From contig NZ_JAJNCX010000012.1 of the NCBI RefSeq assembly GCF_021026315.1, positions 1 to 64,000 of the forward strand: a DNA stretch of 64,000 nt, in the 5' to 3' direction. Source of the stretch: Rhizobium sp. C4. Lineage in GTDB: Bacteria > Pseudomonadota > Alphaproteobacteria > Rhizobiales > Rhizobiaceae. Made by a program: the position numbers and the translations under genes. A model generated the notes under the pieces. That model was given only the letters and a program-made list of their open reading frames with translations. It did no database searches and was not told the DNA's origin. This document shows positions 8,169 to 18,226 of this stretch, piece by piece. How positions within the stretch are numbered: position 1 is the stretch's first letter; every line of letters starts with the position of its first letter.

Positions 8169-9187
8169 GCTGGCGGGCCTTTATACTTCGTGACAGTTTG
8201 ATCAATCGTACCGAAGACTGAATGCCCATCTCGATCCTTCATCTCGATATGAACTCGATCGCCAAACTTCATGAACACCGTCTTTGGGGAGCCGGATTCT
8301 ATAGTTTCGATCATTCTGATTTCCGCGATACAGGAATACCCATCTCCTCCTTGCTCGATGGCCTTTCCTGGACCGCCATCGAGCTTGTTGGAAACAGTCC
8401 CAGAGCCGATGATAGTGCCCGCCACGAGGTTCCGCGTCTTTGCAGCATGTGAGATCAGGTCGCCAAAATCGAAGGTCATATCGACACCGGCATTGGCCCG
8501 GCCGAAGGGTGTGCCGTTGAGCGTCACTAACAAGGGTAGATGGACCTTTCCTCCATCCCACGCGTCACCAAGCTCATCGGGCGTGACGGCAACGGGCGAG
8601 AATGCCGAGGCAGGCTTCGATTGTAAAAAGCCAAATCCTTTGGCTAGCTCCGCAGGGATCAGTCCTCGCAGTGAGACGTCGTTGACAAGCATAACCAGGC
8701 GGATGGCCTTTCGAGCTTGTTCAGGTGTCACGCCCATCGGGACATCGTCCAAGACAACGGCAACTTCGGCTTCCATGTCTATCCCGAAGGATTCTTCGGC
8801 TATCGAGATTGGCTCATGCGGTCCAAGGAAGCTGTCAGAGCAACCCTGGTACATAAGGGGATCTGTCCAGAAACTTTCCGGCATCTCCGCGTTGCGGGCC
8901 TTCCGGACAAGTTCGACGTGATTGACGTAGGCCGAGCCGTCAATCCATTGAAATGCCCTGGGAAGCGGCGAAGCCGCATCGCGCTCGACAAACGGCTGGG
9001 TCGGCACCGTGTCTTCCTCGACCGCGTTGGCGAGCACGGCAAGCCCCGGTAACGCAACGTTCCAATCGTCCAGCGCCGCCTGCAATGTTCTTGCAATTTG
9101 GCCAGCATCCGCGCAACGCGCGAGGTCACGAGATACCACGACGAGCCTGCCGTCCCGGGTGCCGTCCTTTAAGGTCGCGAGCTTCAT
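8165..9187 (-). CDS. fahA: Fumarylacetoacetate hydrolase family protein
   Basis: A 340-residue protein from the ATG at 9187 (MKLATLKDG); a longer frame to 9265 overlaps hmgA and was not used. It shows the FAH fold signature: metal-binding Glu pair in GIDMEAEVAVVLDDV, Asp in MLVNDVSLRGL, the active-site stretch LQSKPASAFSPV, and GTIIGSGTVSNK near the C-terminus. In this operon it should split 4-fumarylacetoacetate into fumarate and acetoacetate, the final step of tyrosine breakdown. It is shorter than animal FAH (about 420) and belongs to the bacterial branch. It begins 11 bases after the hmgA stop. Confidence 0.9.
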   Translation of the reverse strand: MKLATLKDGTRDGRLVVVSRDLARCADAGQIARTLQAALDDWNVALPGLAVLANAVEEDTVPTQPFVERDAASPLPRAFQWIDGSAYVNHVELVRKARNAEMPESFWTDPLMYQGCSDSFLGPHEPISIAEESFGIDMEAEVAVVLDDVPMGVTPEQARKAIRLVMLVNDVSLRGLIPAELAKGFGFLQSKPASAFSPVAVTPDELGDAWDGGKVHLPLLVTLNGTPFGRANAGVDMTFDFGDLISHAAKTRNLVAGTIIGSGTVSNKLDGGPGKAIEQGGDGYSCIAEIRMIETIESGSPKTVFMKFGDRVHIEMKDRDGHSVFGTIDQTVTKYKGPPA

Positions 9188-9198
9188 TTCTTGATCCG

Positions 9199-10575
9199 TT
9201 AATTGTTTGGCTTGCTCTTGATGCCAGGTGTGCCGTCGAACTTGCGGTCGAGGCCATCCCAGCATTCAATGTAGTTGTCCTGCAGCGTCTCCAGCTCGGC
9301 GGCAAATTTGGTGAGTTGCTGCGGAAAGCGCGTCTCAAACATGAACGCCATGGTGTGGTCGAGTTTCACCGGCTTCAAATCGGTGTTGGAAGCTTTGTCG
9401 AACCCTCCCGCGTCCGGACCGTGGGGCAGCATCATATTGTGAAGACTCATGCCGCCCGGCACGAAGCCAGTCTCTTTGGCATCGTATTGGCCTTGGATCA
9501 GGCCCATGAACTCGCTCATGATATTTCGGTGATACCACGGCGGACGGAAGGTGTGCTCGGCGACCATCCAACGAGGCGGGAAGATCACGAAGTCGACGTT
9601 CGCTGTTCCGGCTTCTTCTGTTGGTGCGGTCAACACCGTGAAGATCGATGGGTCGGGATGGTCAAAAAGGATCGCACCCACAGGAGAGAAGGTCCGTAGG
9701 TCGTACTTGAACGGCGCGTAGTTGCCATGCCAGGCGACAACGTCGAGCGGGGAATGGCCGATCTCAGTCACGTAGAACTTACCGCACCATTTGACATGAA
9801 CCCGGCACACCGTCTCCTTATCTTCGTAGGCGGCAACTGGCGTCTTAAAATCTCGTGGATTGGCAAGGCAGTTGGCGCCGATGGGACCGCGATCCGGGAG
9901 CGTGAACTTCGCTCCATAGTTTTCGCAGATATAACCGCGCCAGATATCGCCCTCGCCGATCCGTGAAACTTTGAACATCATCCCTCGGGGGATGAGGCAA
10001 ATCTCCAGCGGTTCAACGTGCATCACGCCCATCTCGGTGAAAACCCGGATGGTTCCAAGCTGCGGAACAACTAGCATCTCGCCATCGGCGTTGAAGAAGT
10101 AGTCGTCCACCATATCGGCGTTGAACGTATAAGCGTGTGCCGCCATACCAACCTGCGTCAGCACGTCGCCCGCCGTCGTCATCGTTCGGATGCCTGCGAG
10201 AAAGTCGAGCTCCGTATTGGGAACAGGTAGCGGATCCCAACGCAATTGCCCGAGCGGCAGTGAGTGCTCGTCAAGGCATGGGGCGGTCTTCCAATAAGGA
10301 TAACTGGCGTTCGAAAAGCGACGCATGTGTCGAACACTTGGCCGAATCCGGTAAAGCCAAGAACGTTCGTTTGTTCCACGCGGTGCTGTGAACGGCGACC
10401 CGGACAGCTGTTCGGCATAGAGCCCGTAGTTGCACTTCTGAGGGCTGTTCTGCCCTTGCGGAAGCGCACCTGGAAGCGCCTCGGTTTCAAAGTCGTTCCC
10501 GAAACCCGGCATGTAAGTCGGTCCGTTGCGCACGACCCGCGAGCCGACTGGCCTCTCAGCTACCACCAGTTCCAT
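9199..10575 (-). CDS. hmgA: Homogentisate 1,2-dioxygenase
   Basis: A 458-residue iron dioxygenase of the cupin fold. The start at 10575 (MELVVAERP) is chosen because GGGAGG lies 5 bases before it; the frame is open to 10632. Diagnostic stretches are [19 protein letters not shown] near the N-terminus, [17 protein letters not shown] with the His and Glu iron ligands, and [16 protein letters not shown]. It opens the aromatic ring of homogentisate to maleylacetoacetate. It sits between hppD (58 bases upstream) and the fumarylacetoacetase gene (11 bases downstream). Confidence 0.96.
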   Translation of the reverse strand: MELVVAERPVGSRVVRNGPTYMPGFGNDFETEALPGALPQGQNSPQKCNYGLYAEQLSGSPFTAPRGTNERSWLYRIRPSVRHMRRFSNASYPYWKTAPCLDEHSLPLGQLRWDPLPVPNTELDFLAGIRTMTTAGDVLTQVGMAAHAYTFNADMVDDYFFNADGEMLVVPQLGTIRVFTEMGVMHVEPLEICLIPRGMMFKVSRIGEGDIWRGYICENYGAKFTLPDRGPIGANCLANPRDFKTPVAAYEDKETVCRVHVKWCGKFYVTEIGHSPLDVVAWHGNYAPFKYDLRTFSPVGAILFDHPDPSIFTVLTAPTEEAGTANVDFVIFPPRWMVAEHTFRPPWYHRNIMSEFMGLIQGQYDAKETGFVPGGMSLHNMMLPHGPDAGGFDKASNTDLKPVKLDHTMAFMFETRFPQQLTKFAAELETLQDNYIECWDGLDRKFDGTPGIKSKPNN

Positions 10576-10633
10576 TTCATCCTCCCGAAAGTTGCAGCGA
10601 TGGCCCAGTCTTTCGACGAGGCCTCGGATCATG

Positions 10634-11746
10634 TTACTCGGCCTCGGTCGGCTTGATAACGCCGCGCTTTATTTGATCAGCCTCGATCGATTCGAACAGG
10701 GCTCTAAAGTTTCCCTCCCCGAACCCTTCGTCGCCCTTGCGTTGGATGAATTCAAAGAAGATCGGACCAATCACGGTCTTCGAGAAGATCTGCAGCAAGA
10801 TTTTGGTCATGCCACCGTTCACCACGCCCTCTCCGTCAATGAGAATCCCGTGCTGCCTCATCCGGTCGATCGGCTCGTCATGACCGTTCACGCGATCGTA
10901 TGACATCTCATAGTAAGTTTCCGGCGGACCGGGCATGAAGCGCAAGCCGTTCGCGGCGAGCTTGTCGGTCGCGGCGTAGATACCGTCGGTTCCAACTGCG
11001 ATGTGCTGGATGCCCTCCCCCTTGTATTTCCTTAGATACTCCTCAATCTGACTGGTGTCGTCCTTCGACTCGTTCAGTGGAATACGGATCTTGCCGCAGG
11101 GCGAGGTGATCGCCCGGCTAACAAGGCCTGTCATGCGGCCGTCAATGTCGAAAAAGTGGATCTGCGTAAAGTTGAACAGTTCGCGATAGAAGCCCCACCA
11201 CTTGTCCATATTTCCACGATAGACGTTGTGGGTCAGATGGTCGAGGAAGTAGAAGCCGACACCTTCAGGCCGGGGGTCGCGTTTGCCAAGCCATTCAAAC
11301 TCGGCGTCGTAAGGAGAGCCCTTCGCACCGTAGCTGTCGATAAAGTAAAGTAGTGAGCCACCTATGCCGACAATGGCGGGTACATCCAACGTCTTGTCTG
11401 TACCTTCGTACGGAACGGCCCCCATTGACACCGCGTGGTCGAAGGCGTGCCTAGCATCGACGACCCGCCACGCCATCGACGGTGCGCACGGTCCATGCTC
11501 CTCTACGAAACGAGTACCGTGGCTGCCTGGCTCGGCGTTCAGGATATAATTGATATCGCCTTGCCTCCAGACCGTAATATCTTTGGTTTTGTGCCTGGCA
11601 ACGGGGGCGTAACCCATACGCGTGAAAAGCTCCTGCAGTTTCTCGGGCTCCGCGTGTGCAAATTCGACGAACTCGAAGCCATCCGTCCCTGCGGGATTAT
11701 CAGCTGTGATTTCAGATGGCGGCGCGTCGTGTGGAAAGGGTCCCAT
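10634..11746 (-). CDS. hppD: 4-hydroxyphenylpyruvate dioxygenase
   Basis: A 370-residue protein, the usual family length, from the ATG at 11746 (MGPFPHDAP) with a GGGGAG site 6 bases before it. Two vicinal-oxygen-chelate domains are visible. The C-terminal one carries the iron ligands His in [11 protein letters not shown], His in GIQHIAVGT and Glu in [18 protein letters not shown], the last being the family hallmark. It converts 4-hydroxyphenylpyruvate to homogentisate. It is the first gene of the minus-strand operon and faces a divergent Lrp-type regulator gene. Confidence 0.96.
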   Translation of the reverse strand: MGPFPHDAPPSEITADNPAGTDGFEFVEFAHAEPEKLQELFTRMGYAPVARHKTKDITVWRQGDINYILNAEPGSHGTRFVEEHGPCAPSMAWRVVDARHAFDHAVSMGAVPYEGTDKTLDVPAIVGIGGSLLYFIDSYGAKGSPYDAEFEWLGKRDPRPEGVGFYFLDHLTHNVYRGNMDKWWGFYRELFNFTQIHFFDIDGRMTGLVSRAITSPCGKIRIPLNESKDDTSQIEEYLRKYKGEGIQHIAVGTDGIYAATDKLAANGLRFMPGPPETYYEMSYDRVNGHDEPIDRMRQHGILIDGEGVVNGGMTKILLQIFSKTVIGPIFFEFIQRKGDEGFGEGNFRALFESIEADQIKRGVIKPTEAE

Positions 11747-11875
11747 TGCTATCTCCCCAAAGGCGGTCAAATCAATAAGGTCATTATCGCGCACGAAGCG
11801 TGCAATGTTCTTGCGAAGTTGGCGGATGGATGCGAAAGTTCGCACGATCTTTGAGCAAAAACTGAGTTTCCCGCA
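11747..11875. promoter_or_regulatory. Divergent promoter region, hppD operon and Lrp regulator
   Basis: This 129-base gap between the start codons of hppD (minus strand) and the Lrp/AsnC gene (plus strand) must contain both promoters. No unambiguous operator is visible by eye. Lrp-type regulators often control the divergent neighbour, with tyrosine or phenylalanine as likely effector here; this is inference from layout. Confidence 0.5.
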
Positions 11876-12385
11876 ATGAATGAGCAGCTTGATAAATTCG
11901 ATCTACGTCTCCTAGACGAACTTCAAAGAGACGGCCGCCTTACAAACAACGAGCTTGGGGAACGGGTGTCGCTTTCGCCATCGCAATGTTCCCGAAGACG
12001 AATGCGGCTGGAAGAAGAAGGATATATCTCCGGGTACCAGGCCATACTCGACCGGCAGAAAATCGGTTTGGAGTTGATGGTCGTCATTTCAGTCACACTC
12101 GCGACGCATAACCGCGACAACGCTCAACGATTCTCAAAGTTGATCAACGGTTTGCCAGAGGTTTTGGAAGCTTATGCCCTCACCGGAGAAATGGACTACC
12201 ACCTGAAAGTGGCCGTGCGCGGGCTTTCCGATCTATCGAGGTTTGTAAACGATGTCCTTCTTCCGCACGAGTCCGTTCAGCACGTGAAGACGTCAATCGT
12301 TCTCGATACGCTGAAGACGTTCGAAGGTTTCCCCGTGGTGGGACCCGATCCCACTTTGAAGCACCGAATGATATCGCGCAATTAA
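11876..12385 (+). CDS. Lrp/AsnC family transcriptional regulator
   Basis: A 169-residue regulator starting MNEQLDKFDLRLLDELQRDGR. Residues 8 to 60 form the winged HTH (LTNNELGERVSLSPSQCSRRRMRLEEEGYISGYQA), and the rest is the RAM/AsnC effector domain (LELMVVISVTL..., YALTGEMDYHLKVAVRGLSDL). It is transcribed divergently from the homogentisate operon, with 129 bases between start codons, and most likely regulates that operon in response to an aromatic amino acid. The length is typical of the family. The C-terminal tail beyond the RAM domain is short and unremarkable. Confidence 0.93.
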   Translation: MNEQLDKFDLRLLDELQRDGRLTNNELGERVSLSPSQCSRRRMRLEEEGYISGYQAILDRQKIGLELMVVISVTLATHNRDNAQRFSKLINGLPEVLEAYALTGEMDYHLKVAVRGLSDLSRFVNDVLLPHESVQHVKTSIVLDTLKTFEGFPVVGPDPTLKHRMISRN

Positions 12386-12513
12386 TCATGCCATGCAGCG
12401 TTGGAGCACGGACCCTTCATCGGCAGTGGCGTAGTTAGCTGGGGTGGAAACAGCGCGACTGACTTAACATTCGTTTGAAACACAACGCTTGCCGCCGTCA
12501 TCGTATCGGCAAG

Positions 12514-13110
12514 ATGAAGTTCAAAGTGACGACCTGGGCAGAATACCAGGCAGGCCTTCGACGGCGTGGCAGCCTGACCCTGTGGATGATGCCGGAGGCG
12601 CTATCGTCGTGGCCGGCATCGAAGCGGACGAAGCGCGGTGGACAGCCGCGCTACTCCGATCTGGCGATCGAAACTGCCCTGACGCTTGGGCTGGTGTTCG
12701 GCCTTCGACTGCGTCAGACGGAGGGCTTTTTGACCTCCTTGCTAAAGCTGATTGGGCTTGATCTCGCCGTTCCCGATCACACGACCCTGAGCCGTCGTGC
12801 AAATAAACCGAGAGCGCCGAACAAGCGCCCAGATAGGGGCATCCCGGGAAGGTCCCGTCCACTTATTGATCGATAGTACGGGGCTGCAGGTCTACGGCGC
12901 TGGCCAATGGCTGGAGGAAAAGCATGGCATCAAATCCGGTCGGGGGTGGCGCAAGCTGCACCTGGCGCTGGACCCCGACAGCGGCGATATCATTATACGT
13001 CATTACGGACCAAGATGCCGGCGACGCCTCGCAGGCGGAGCCGTTGCTCCACCAGATCTGTATGCCGATCGGACAGTTCACAAGCCGATGGCGCTTATGA
13101 CGGAGATCAT
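12514..13110 (+). pseudogene. IS5-family transposase, frameshifted and truncated
   Basis: Reading starts at MKFKVTTWAEYQAGLRRRG, which is the N-terminus of the IS5/IS1031-type DDE transposase. The first frame runs through LDLAVPDHTTLSRRA to about 12800. The homology then moves to a second frame (HLLIDSTGLQVYGAGQWLEEKHG, containing the first catalytic Asp) and to a third (ADGAYDGD, the second catalytic Asp) at about 13095. The C-terminus with the catalytic Glu is missing. At least two frameshifts and a 3' deletion make it inactive. No inverted repeats could be assigned with confidence. Confidence 0.85.
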
Positions 13111-13172
13111 GACGCAAGAAAGTTGGAGACTCATTGTCGAAGCAGAAAAGGACTGGACTCGAACAGGATTTT

Positions 13173-13187
13173 GTTCCTATTTTGTTC
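13173..13187. promoter_or_regulatory. LexA (SOS) box 1, GTTC-N7-GTTC
   Basis: An exact GTTC-CTATTTT-GTTC lies 4 bases before the ATG of the zinc-ribbon gene at 13192. The direct repeat GTTC-N7-GTTC is the LexA-binding site of alphaproteobacteria, in contrast to the palindrome of E. coli. The site is so close to the ATG that transcription would have to start at or near the start codon. Confidence 0.75.
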
Positions 13188-13191
13188 GCCT

Positions 13192-13482
13192 ATGCCGAAC
13201 CCAAAGTTTGAAGACAACCGGAACCCCAATGACCGGACACTGCGTGATGTGGTGGACGACCGGCTGGCACTCTTTTTCGAATGCGCAAGTTGTGAGAGGC
13301 TATCGCAGAGCGACCTTCTCGACTTGGTCTGGAGGTTCGGTCCCGATACCAAGATTGAAACCATTCGCTTCAAGGTCGTCTGCTCAAGATGCAACGCGCG
13401 CAGAGCAACGCCGCTTTTGAAGAGCGCTTATCGGCGCGGAGATGCCGCCTGGTTTCCAAGGCCCCCGCTTGCGACCAGGTGA
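13192..13482 (+). CDS. Small zinc-ribbon-like protein, putative SOS gene
   Basis: A 96-residue protein of unknown function (starts MPNPKFEDNRNPND). It has two CxxC pairs, ECASCER near residue 36 and VCSRCNARR near residue 68, spaced like a zinc ribbon. It lacks membrane segments or a signal peptide. The start is fixed by its LexA box, 4 bases upstream; no Shine-Dalgarno sequence fits in that space, so the message may be leaderless or a downstream start may be used. It lies upstream of a UvrD-type helicase that has its own LexA box, which suggests a DNA-damage role. It directly follows the decayed IS5 transposase. Confidence 0.6.
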   Translation: MPNPKFEDNRNPNDRTLRDVVDDRLALFFECASCERLSQSDLLDLVWRFGPDTKIETIRFKVVCSRCNARRATPLLKSAYRRGDAAWFPRPPLATR

Positions 13483-13548
13483 GACGGCTGAGTCCAGCCC
13501 GATAAGTCGGCCTTGTTGGGGCTTTCCAGTCCCGGTGCATGCTGATAT

Positions 13549-13563
13549 GTTCCATATTTGTTC
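13549..13563. promoter_or_regulatory. LexA (SOS) box 2, GTTC-N7-GTTC
   Basis: An exact GTTC-CATATTT-GTTC lies 57 bases before the preferred helicase start (13621). It has the same form and spacing as box 1, 376 bases upstream. Two perfect copies before two adjacent genes make chance unlikely and place the helicase (and formerly the SRAP gene) under LexA. Confidence 0.8.
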
Positions 13564-13620
13564 CGGCAGCAATGATACAGCGATTCCGGACGCACACTTG
13601 TATGCATGCGACGGGGACAG

Positions 13621-15687
13621 ATGGCGGCTTATCTGGAAAAACTGAACGACAGGCAGCGTGACGCAGTCGTCCATGGGGTCGGTTCTGAAGACGGATCGAT
13701 CGGCGGTCCGCTTCTCATCATTGCGGGAGCCGGGTCGGGCAAGACCAATACACTGGCGCATCGCGTCGCCCACCTGATCGTCAATGGAGCGGATCCGCGC
13801 CGTATTCTGCTCATGACATTTTCGCGTCGCGCAGCCTCCGAGATGGGACGGCGGGTTGAGCGCATTTGTCGGCAGGTGCTTGGCGACAATGCTGCGATCA
13901 TGACCGACGCGCTCGCCTGGGCTGGAACGTTTCACGGGATCGGCGCGCGGCTCTTGCGGATGTATGCCGACCAGATCGGCTTGAATGCCGACTTCACGAT
14001 CCATGATCGCGAGGACAGCGCCGATCTGATGAATCTGGTCCGCCACGAGCTCGGCCTCTCCAAGACCGAGAGCCGCTTCCCGACCAAAGGAACCTGCCTT
14101 GCGATCTACTCCCGCGTCGTCAACGCGCAGACGTCAATCGCCGATGTCCTGAAGTCCGCCTACCCTTGGGCCGCAAGCTGGGAGGCGGAACTGAAGCGGC
14201 TTTTTGCGGCGTATGTCGAGGCCAAACAGGCACAGAACGTCCTCGATTATGATGATCTGCTCCTTTACTGGGCGCAGATGATGTCGGATGCGGAACTGGC
14301 CGACGACATCGGCGGTCGCTTCGATCATGTCCTGGTCGATGAGTATCAGGACACCAATAAGCTTCAGGCTTCCGTTCTGATGGCCATGAAGCCGGGCGGC
14401 CGCGGATTGACGGTCGTCGGTGACGATGCCCAGTCAATCTATTCCTTCCGGGCCGCCACCGTGCGCAACATCCTCGATTTCCCGTCCGAGTTCTCGCCGA
14501 AGCCCGCCGACGTCATCACGCTTGACCGGAATTACCGCTCGACGCAGCCGATCCTCTCCGCTGCCAATGGCGTGATCGATCTCGCCCGAGAGCGCTTCAC
14601 CAAGAACCTATGGACGGATCGCGCGTCCGAGCAGCGCCCTCTCCTCGTCACCGTCAAGGACGAGAACGATCAGGCGAGCTACATCGTGGAACAGGTGCTG
14701 GCCAATCGCGAGATTGGCATGACGCTGAAGCAACAGGCAGTCCTCTTCCGCACGTCCAGCCACAGCGGCGCGCTGGAAGTCGAACTCACCCGTCGTAACA
14801 TCCCCTTCGTGAAGTTCGGCGGGCTCAAGTTCCTCGACAGCGCCCATGTGAAGGACCTGCTGGCAACGCTCCGCTTTGCTCAGAACCCAAGGGATCGTGT
14901 GGCAGGGTTTCGCATTCTTCAGATGCTCCCCGGCATTGGCCCGCAGACTGCAGGCAAGATCCTCGACACGATTGCCGCTGATCCCGAACCCTTGCAGTCG
15001 CTTGCAGAAATCCCTCCACCGCCGAAGACGGGCGAGGATTGGCCGGCCTTCATCAAGCTGGTCTCCAGCCTCCGCAAGGCCGAGGGTGGCTGGCCGGGTG
15101 AGATGGAGATTGCGCGCCTCTGGTATGAGCCGCATCTTGACCGCATCCATGAGGATGCAGACACCCGCAAGGCCGACCTTCTTCAACTCGAGCAGATCGC
15201 CAGTGGCTATCCAAGCCGCGAGCGGTTTCTCACCGAGCTGACGCTCGACCCGCCGGATGCGACCAGCGATCAGGCAGGCGTGCCGTTGCTGGATGAGGAC
15301 TATCTGATCCTCTCGACCATCCATTCCGCCAAGGGACAGGAATGGCGTTCGGTGTTCATGCTGAACGTCGTCGATGGCTGCATTCCATCCGACCTCGGAG
15401 CGGGAACGACGGCTGAGCTCGAAGAGGAGCGGCGGCTACTCTATGTCGGTATGACGCGGGCACGTGATCACCTCGCCCTCATCACGCCGCAACGCTTCTT
15501 CACCCACGGGCAGAATGCGCAAGGCGATCGGCATGTATACGCCTCTCGCACCCGCTTCATCCCGGCAACGCTGCTGCAATTCTTCGAGACGACGAGCTGG
15601 CCAAAGGTCTCTGCTGCCGCCAGCGAACGCAGCGCCCGCCAGATCAGGATCGACGTTGGCGCGAGGATGCGCGGGATGTGGCAATAA
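13621..15687 (+). CDS. UvrD/PcrA-type superfamily 1 DNA helicase
   Basis: A 688-residue 3'-5' DNA helicase. The start at 13621 (MAAYLEKLNDRQRDAV) has a GGGGA site 4 to 5 bases upstream; an in-frame ATG at 13606 has none. Motifs in order: Q motif LNDRQRDAV, Walker A AGAGSGKTNTLAHR, TFSRRAASEM (Ia), VDEYQDTNKLQ (II), VVGDDAQSIYSFR (III), LDRNYRST (IV), STIHSAKGQEWRSVF (V) and LLYVGMTRARDHL (VI). It is probably a DNA-repair helicase but is not the housekeeping UvrD by context. The LexA box at 13549 and the SRAP gene stump 12 bases downstream indicate an SOS-induced repair operon. Confidence 0.92.
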   Translation: MAAYLEKLNDRQRDAVVHGVGSEDGSIGGPLLIIAGAGSGKTNTLAHRVAHLIVNGADPRRILLMTFSRRAASEMGRRVERICRQVLGDNAAIMTDALAWAGTFHGIGARLLRMYADQIGLNADFTIHDREDSADLMNLVRHELGLSKTESRFPTKGTCLAIYSRVVNAQTSIADVLKSAYPWAASWEAELKRLFAAYVEAKQAQNVLDYDDLLLYWAQMMSDAELADDIGGRFDHVLVDEYQDTNKLQASVLMAMKPGGRGLTVVGDDAQSIYSFRAATVRNILDFPSEFSPKPADVITLDRNYRSTQPILSAANGVIDLARERFTKNLWTDRASEQRPLLVTVKDENDQASYIVEQVLANREIGMTLKQQAVLFRTSSHSGALEVELTRRNIPFVKFGGLKFLDSAHVKDLLATLRFAQNPRDRVAGFRILQMLPGIGPQTAGKILDTIAADPEPLQSLAEIPPPPKTGEDWPAFIKLVSSLRKAEGGWPGEMEIARLWYEPHLDRIHEDADTRKADLLQLEQIASGYPSRERFLTELTLDPPDATSDQAGVPLLDEDYLILSTIHSAKGQEWRSVFMLNVVDGCIPSDLGAGTTAELEEERRLLYVGMTRARDHLALITPQRFFTHGQNAQGDRHVYASRTRFIPATLLQFFETTSWPKVSAAASERSARQIRIDVGARMRGMWQ

Positions 15688-15699
15688 GAGGAGCGCCGT

Positions 15700-15799
15700 A
15701 TGTGCAATCTCTACAACATCACGACGACGCGCGATGCGGTCATGGCTTTCACCAAGGCCTTTACCGACAAGGCCGGCTGGATGCGCGCTTCGCAGTTTC
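15700..15799 (+). pseudogene. SRAP (YedK/HMCES) gene, 5' stump cut by IS21
   Basis: The frame starts MCNLYNITTTRDAVMAFTKAF. MCNLYN is the hallmark N-terminus of SOS-response-associated peptidase proteins, in which Cys2 is exposed after Met removal and forms a covalent link to abasic sites in single-stranded DNA. A GGAG site precedes the ATG, 12 bases after the helicase stop. Homology ends at about residue 33, where the left end of the IS21 element begins (15800). The rest of the gene is not found beyond the element, so this is a dead stump. The protein should be about 220 to 260 residues. Confidence 0.8.
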
Positions 15800-15887
15800 T
15801 GGACATTGATTTCAGTAAATCCCGGACATCAGTTTCACTAAAGTCCGGACAGTTTGCCGAGGTTGGTCCTTGGCAGCCTGGTTACCA

Positions 15888-16664
15888 TCAGGGCTGATTG
15901 ATTTCGCCGTTTTCATCAGCCGTCAAGGGGATCGCGCCTTTTTGCTTTCGCATGCTCTCGCCACGGAGAGTGATGCGATGAGCGTTGTGGACGATACGGT
16001 CGAGGATGGCATCGGCGACCGTGCTATCGGCGATGAGATCGTGCCAGTTTGCGACCGGGACTTGGGCTGTGATCAGGGTGGACTTCCTCTGATAGCGTTC
16101 TTCGACGATTTCGAAGAGGTGGAAGCGCTGCTGATCGGAAAGCGCATGTGTTCCAAAGTCGTCAAGGATGAGGAGCTGGACGCGTGCGAGTTTGTCGATG
16201 AGACGAGGAAAGGAGCCATCGAGACGGGCAAGTGCCAGATCTTCGAACATGCGCGGCGCGCGGACATAGAGCACGGAGTGCCCGAGCCTGGCGGCCTGTC
16301 TGCCGAAGGCGCAGGCTAACCATGATTTCCCGGTTCCGGTGTGGCCTGTGATGATCAGACTCTCATGGGCGGTGAGCCATTGACCTTGGGCCAGCGCCAT
16401 GGTGTTGCGCCGATCGAGACCTCGGGCGGCAGAGAAGTCGATATCTTCGATGCAGGCCTGGGCGAAGCGGAGCTTGGCTGAAGCGAGCCGGTTGCGGATG
16501 CGTTTGTCGGCGCGCAAGGTCATTTCGCGGTCAAGCATCAAGCCCAGCCACTCATCACGGTTGAGTTCATTGGTGCCGGACTGTTCGGCCAATTCGCGCC
16601 AGGCTGTTGCCATGCCCGTGAGCCCGAGGGACTGCATCTGGTCGAGGGTGGGGTTTGTCAGCAT
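15888..16664 (-). CDS. istB: IS21 helper ATPase IstB
   Basis: A 258-residue AAA+ ATPase related to DnaC, which helps IstA select target DNA. Start MLTNPTLDQ at 16664 has GGAAG 5 bases upstream; a GTG 15 bases earlier overlaps the istA stop codon. Walker A is [12 protein letters not shown], Walker B is [12 protein letters not shown], and [13 protein letters not shown] and [15 protein letters not shown] fit the family C-terminus. It looks intact. Confidence 0.93.
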   Translation of the reverse strand: MLTNPTLDQMQSLGLTGMATAWRELAEQSGTNELNRDEWLGLMLDREMTLRADKRIRNRLASAKLRFAQACIEDIDFSAARGLDRRNTMALAQGQWLTAHESLIITGHTGTGKSWLACAFGRQAARLGHSVLYVRAPRMFEDLALARLDGSFPRLIDKLARVQLLILDDFGTHALSDQQRFHLFEIVEERYQRKSTLITAQVPVANWHDLIADSTVADAILDRIVHNAHRITLRGESMRKQKGAIPLTADENGEINQP

Positions 16665-16675
16665 TCTTTCTTCCT

Positions 16676-18226
16676 TCACTGGTAGTAGGATCGGCCACGG
16701 ATATTCGTATGCGCAGGCGTGGGGGCCGCGTGTTCAGCCTGCGGTCTTTCCCGGTCGAGGCCGGATTTGAGGATGGAGGCGACGGAGGAATAGGTGATGG
16801 CGTTGATGATGAGCGCCCGCTCACAGGCCGCGTCGAGGCGTTGTGCTCCATAGCGTGACACCAGCGACAGAATGCCCATCGCCGATCGGTATCCCTGTTC
16901 TGGATGTGGCTTGTCGCGCATCATGCGTTCGACCAGGATGGCGGCGCTGGGGCCAATCTGGTTCGCACGGCTGATGAGATTGGCCGGCGTGGTGTTGGCG
17001 TAGCGCTGATGCGCCTTGGGCATATGGTCGTTGACCGTGACGTGGCCGGAACGCTGGGAGCGACGAACATGACTGGCAACGCGCTGGTGATCATGGAAGA
17101 TCTCGACCACCCGGTGGGTGAGCCGCACCTGCAAGGTGCATCCGATCAACCGATGTGGCACCGAGTAGAAGGTCTTGTCGACCTCGACATGATAATCCGG
17201 GTGAACCTTCGCCGACTTCCATTCCGCATATTCGAACGGAATAGCCGGCAAGGGCTTCAAGGCTGCCCGTTCGATCTCCTCGAACAGTTCGCGGCGGCTT
17301 TTGCCGACATGGCGCATCGGCCGACTATTCAGTTCCTCAAGCAATTCGGCGATCGCCGCGTTGAGGGCAGCCAGCGAGAAGAAGCTGCGGTTCCTGAGCC
17401 GTGCCAGAATCCACCTCTCGACGATCAGCACTGCGCCTTCGACCCGGCCCTTGTCGCGCGGTTTCCTGCTTCGGGTCGGCAGGATCGTGGTATCGTAATG
17501 CTCCGCCATGGCAGCGAACGTCGCCGTCAATGTCGGCTCAAACCAAAGGGCCTTGGCAACCCCCGCTTTGAGGTTGTCGCATACGATCGCCTTGGTGACC
17601 CCGCCATAGAAGGTCAGCGCACGGATCTGGCCGTCGATCCAGTCCGGTAACTTCTGGCTGAAGCTGGCATAGGCGAAGGTCAGGTTCGAAGCGCCTAACA
17701 CCGCGACAAAGATCTGAGCCGGGTGGACAATGCCGGTGGCCGGATCAATTACCGGCACCGTCGGCCCCGCATAGTCGGTCTGCATAACGGCACCCGCCGC
17801 GTGCCGATTGCGGAAGGCCACACTCGTGCGCTGCCGAAAGGCTGCAACCTGCCCGCAAAACCAGGTGAAGCCGTAACCATCGGGATGGTTGGCTCGGTAT
17901 TCTTGCCATAGAAGCGTCAGCGTCACGCCTTTGCGCTTCAGTTCTTGAACCACCAGCGCCCAGTCTGGCTCGATCAGATCGCGCGGCGGCCGGCCGGCTC
18001 GGCCGAATAGCCGCCGCTCCAGTTTTGCATCCTCGTCAGCGCCAACTGGTAAAGGCCACGAAAGCCCGGCCTCCCGAGCTCGTAGCAAATAGGTCGATAC
18101 CGAGCTCTTGCCGATCTTCAGCCGCTCGGCAATCTCGCGCACCGAAAGACCCTCTTCGTGGGTCAGGCGCAAAATGGTCCGGATATCCTTCACTGTCGTT
18201 CGTCTTGCTTGCTTCCGTCTCGGCAT
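16676..18226 (-). CDS. istA: IS21 transposase IstA
   Basis: A 516-residue transposase starting MPRRKQARR (18226). It has an N-terminal helix-turn-helix ([22 protein letters not shown]) and a DDE catalytic core with Asp in [11 protein letters not shown], Asp in [11 protein letters not shown] and Glu in [10 protein letters not shown]. The C-terminal Mu-transposase-like region contains [12 protein letters not shown]. istB follows 11 bases later. The gene appears intact, so the element may still be mobile. Confidence 0.93.
   Translation of the reverse strand: MPRRKQARRTTVKDIRTILRLTHEEGLSVREIAERLKIGKSSVSTYLLRAREAGLSWPLPVGADEDAKLERRLFGRAGRPPRDLIEPDWALVVQELKRKGVTLTLLWQEYRANHPDGYGFTWFCGQVAAFRQRTSVAFRNRHAAGAVMQTDYAGPTVPVIDPATGIVHPAQIFVAVLGASNLTFAYASFSQKLPDWIDGQIRALTFYGGVTKAIVCDNLKAGVAKALWFEPTLTATFAAMAEHYDTTILPTRSRKPRDKGRVEGAVLIVERWILARLRNRSFFSLAALNAAIAELLEELNSRPMRHVGKSRRELFEEIERAALKPLPAIPFEYAEWKSAKVHPDYHVEVDKTFYSVPHRLIGCTLQVRLTHRVVEIFHDHQRVASHVRRSQRSGHVTVNDHMPKAHQRYANTTPANLISRANQIGPSAAILVERMMRDKPHPEQGYRSAMGILSLVSRYGAQRLDAACERALIINAITYSSVASILKSGLDRERPQAEHAAPTPAHTNIRGRSYYQ

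Noticed and set aside
13161-13176. GAAC-N8-GTTC palindrome next to SOS box 1
   Set aside because: Spacing of 8 does not fit the known LexA half-site spacing of 7; the direct repeat GTTC-N7-GTTC that overlaps it explains the signal better.
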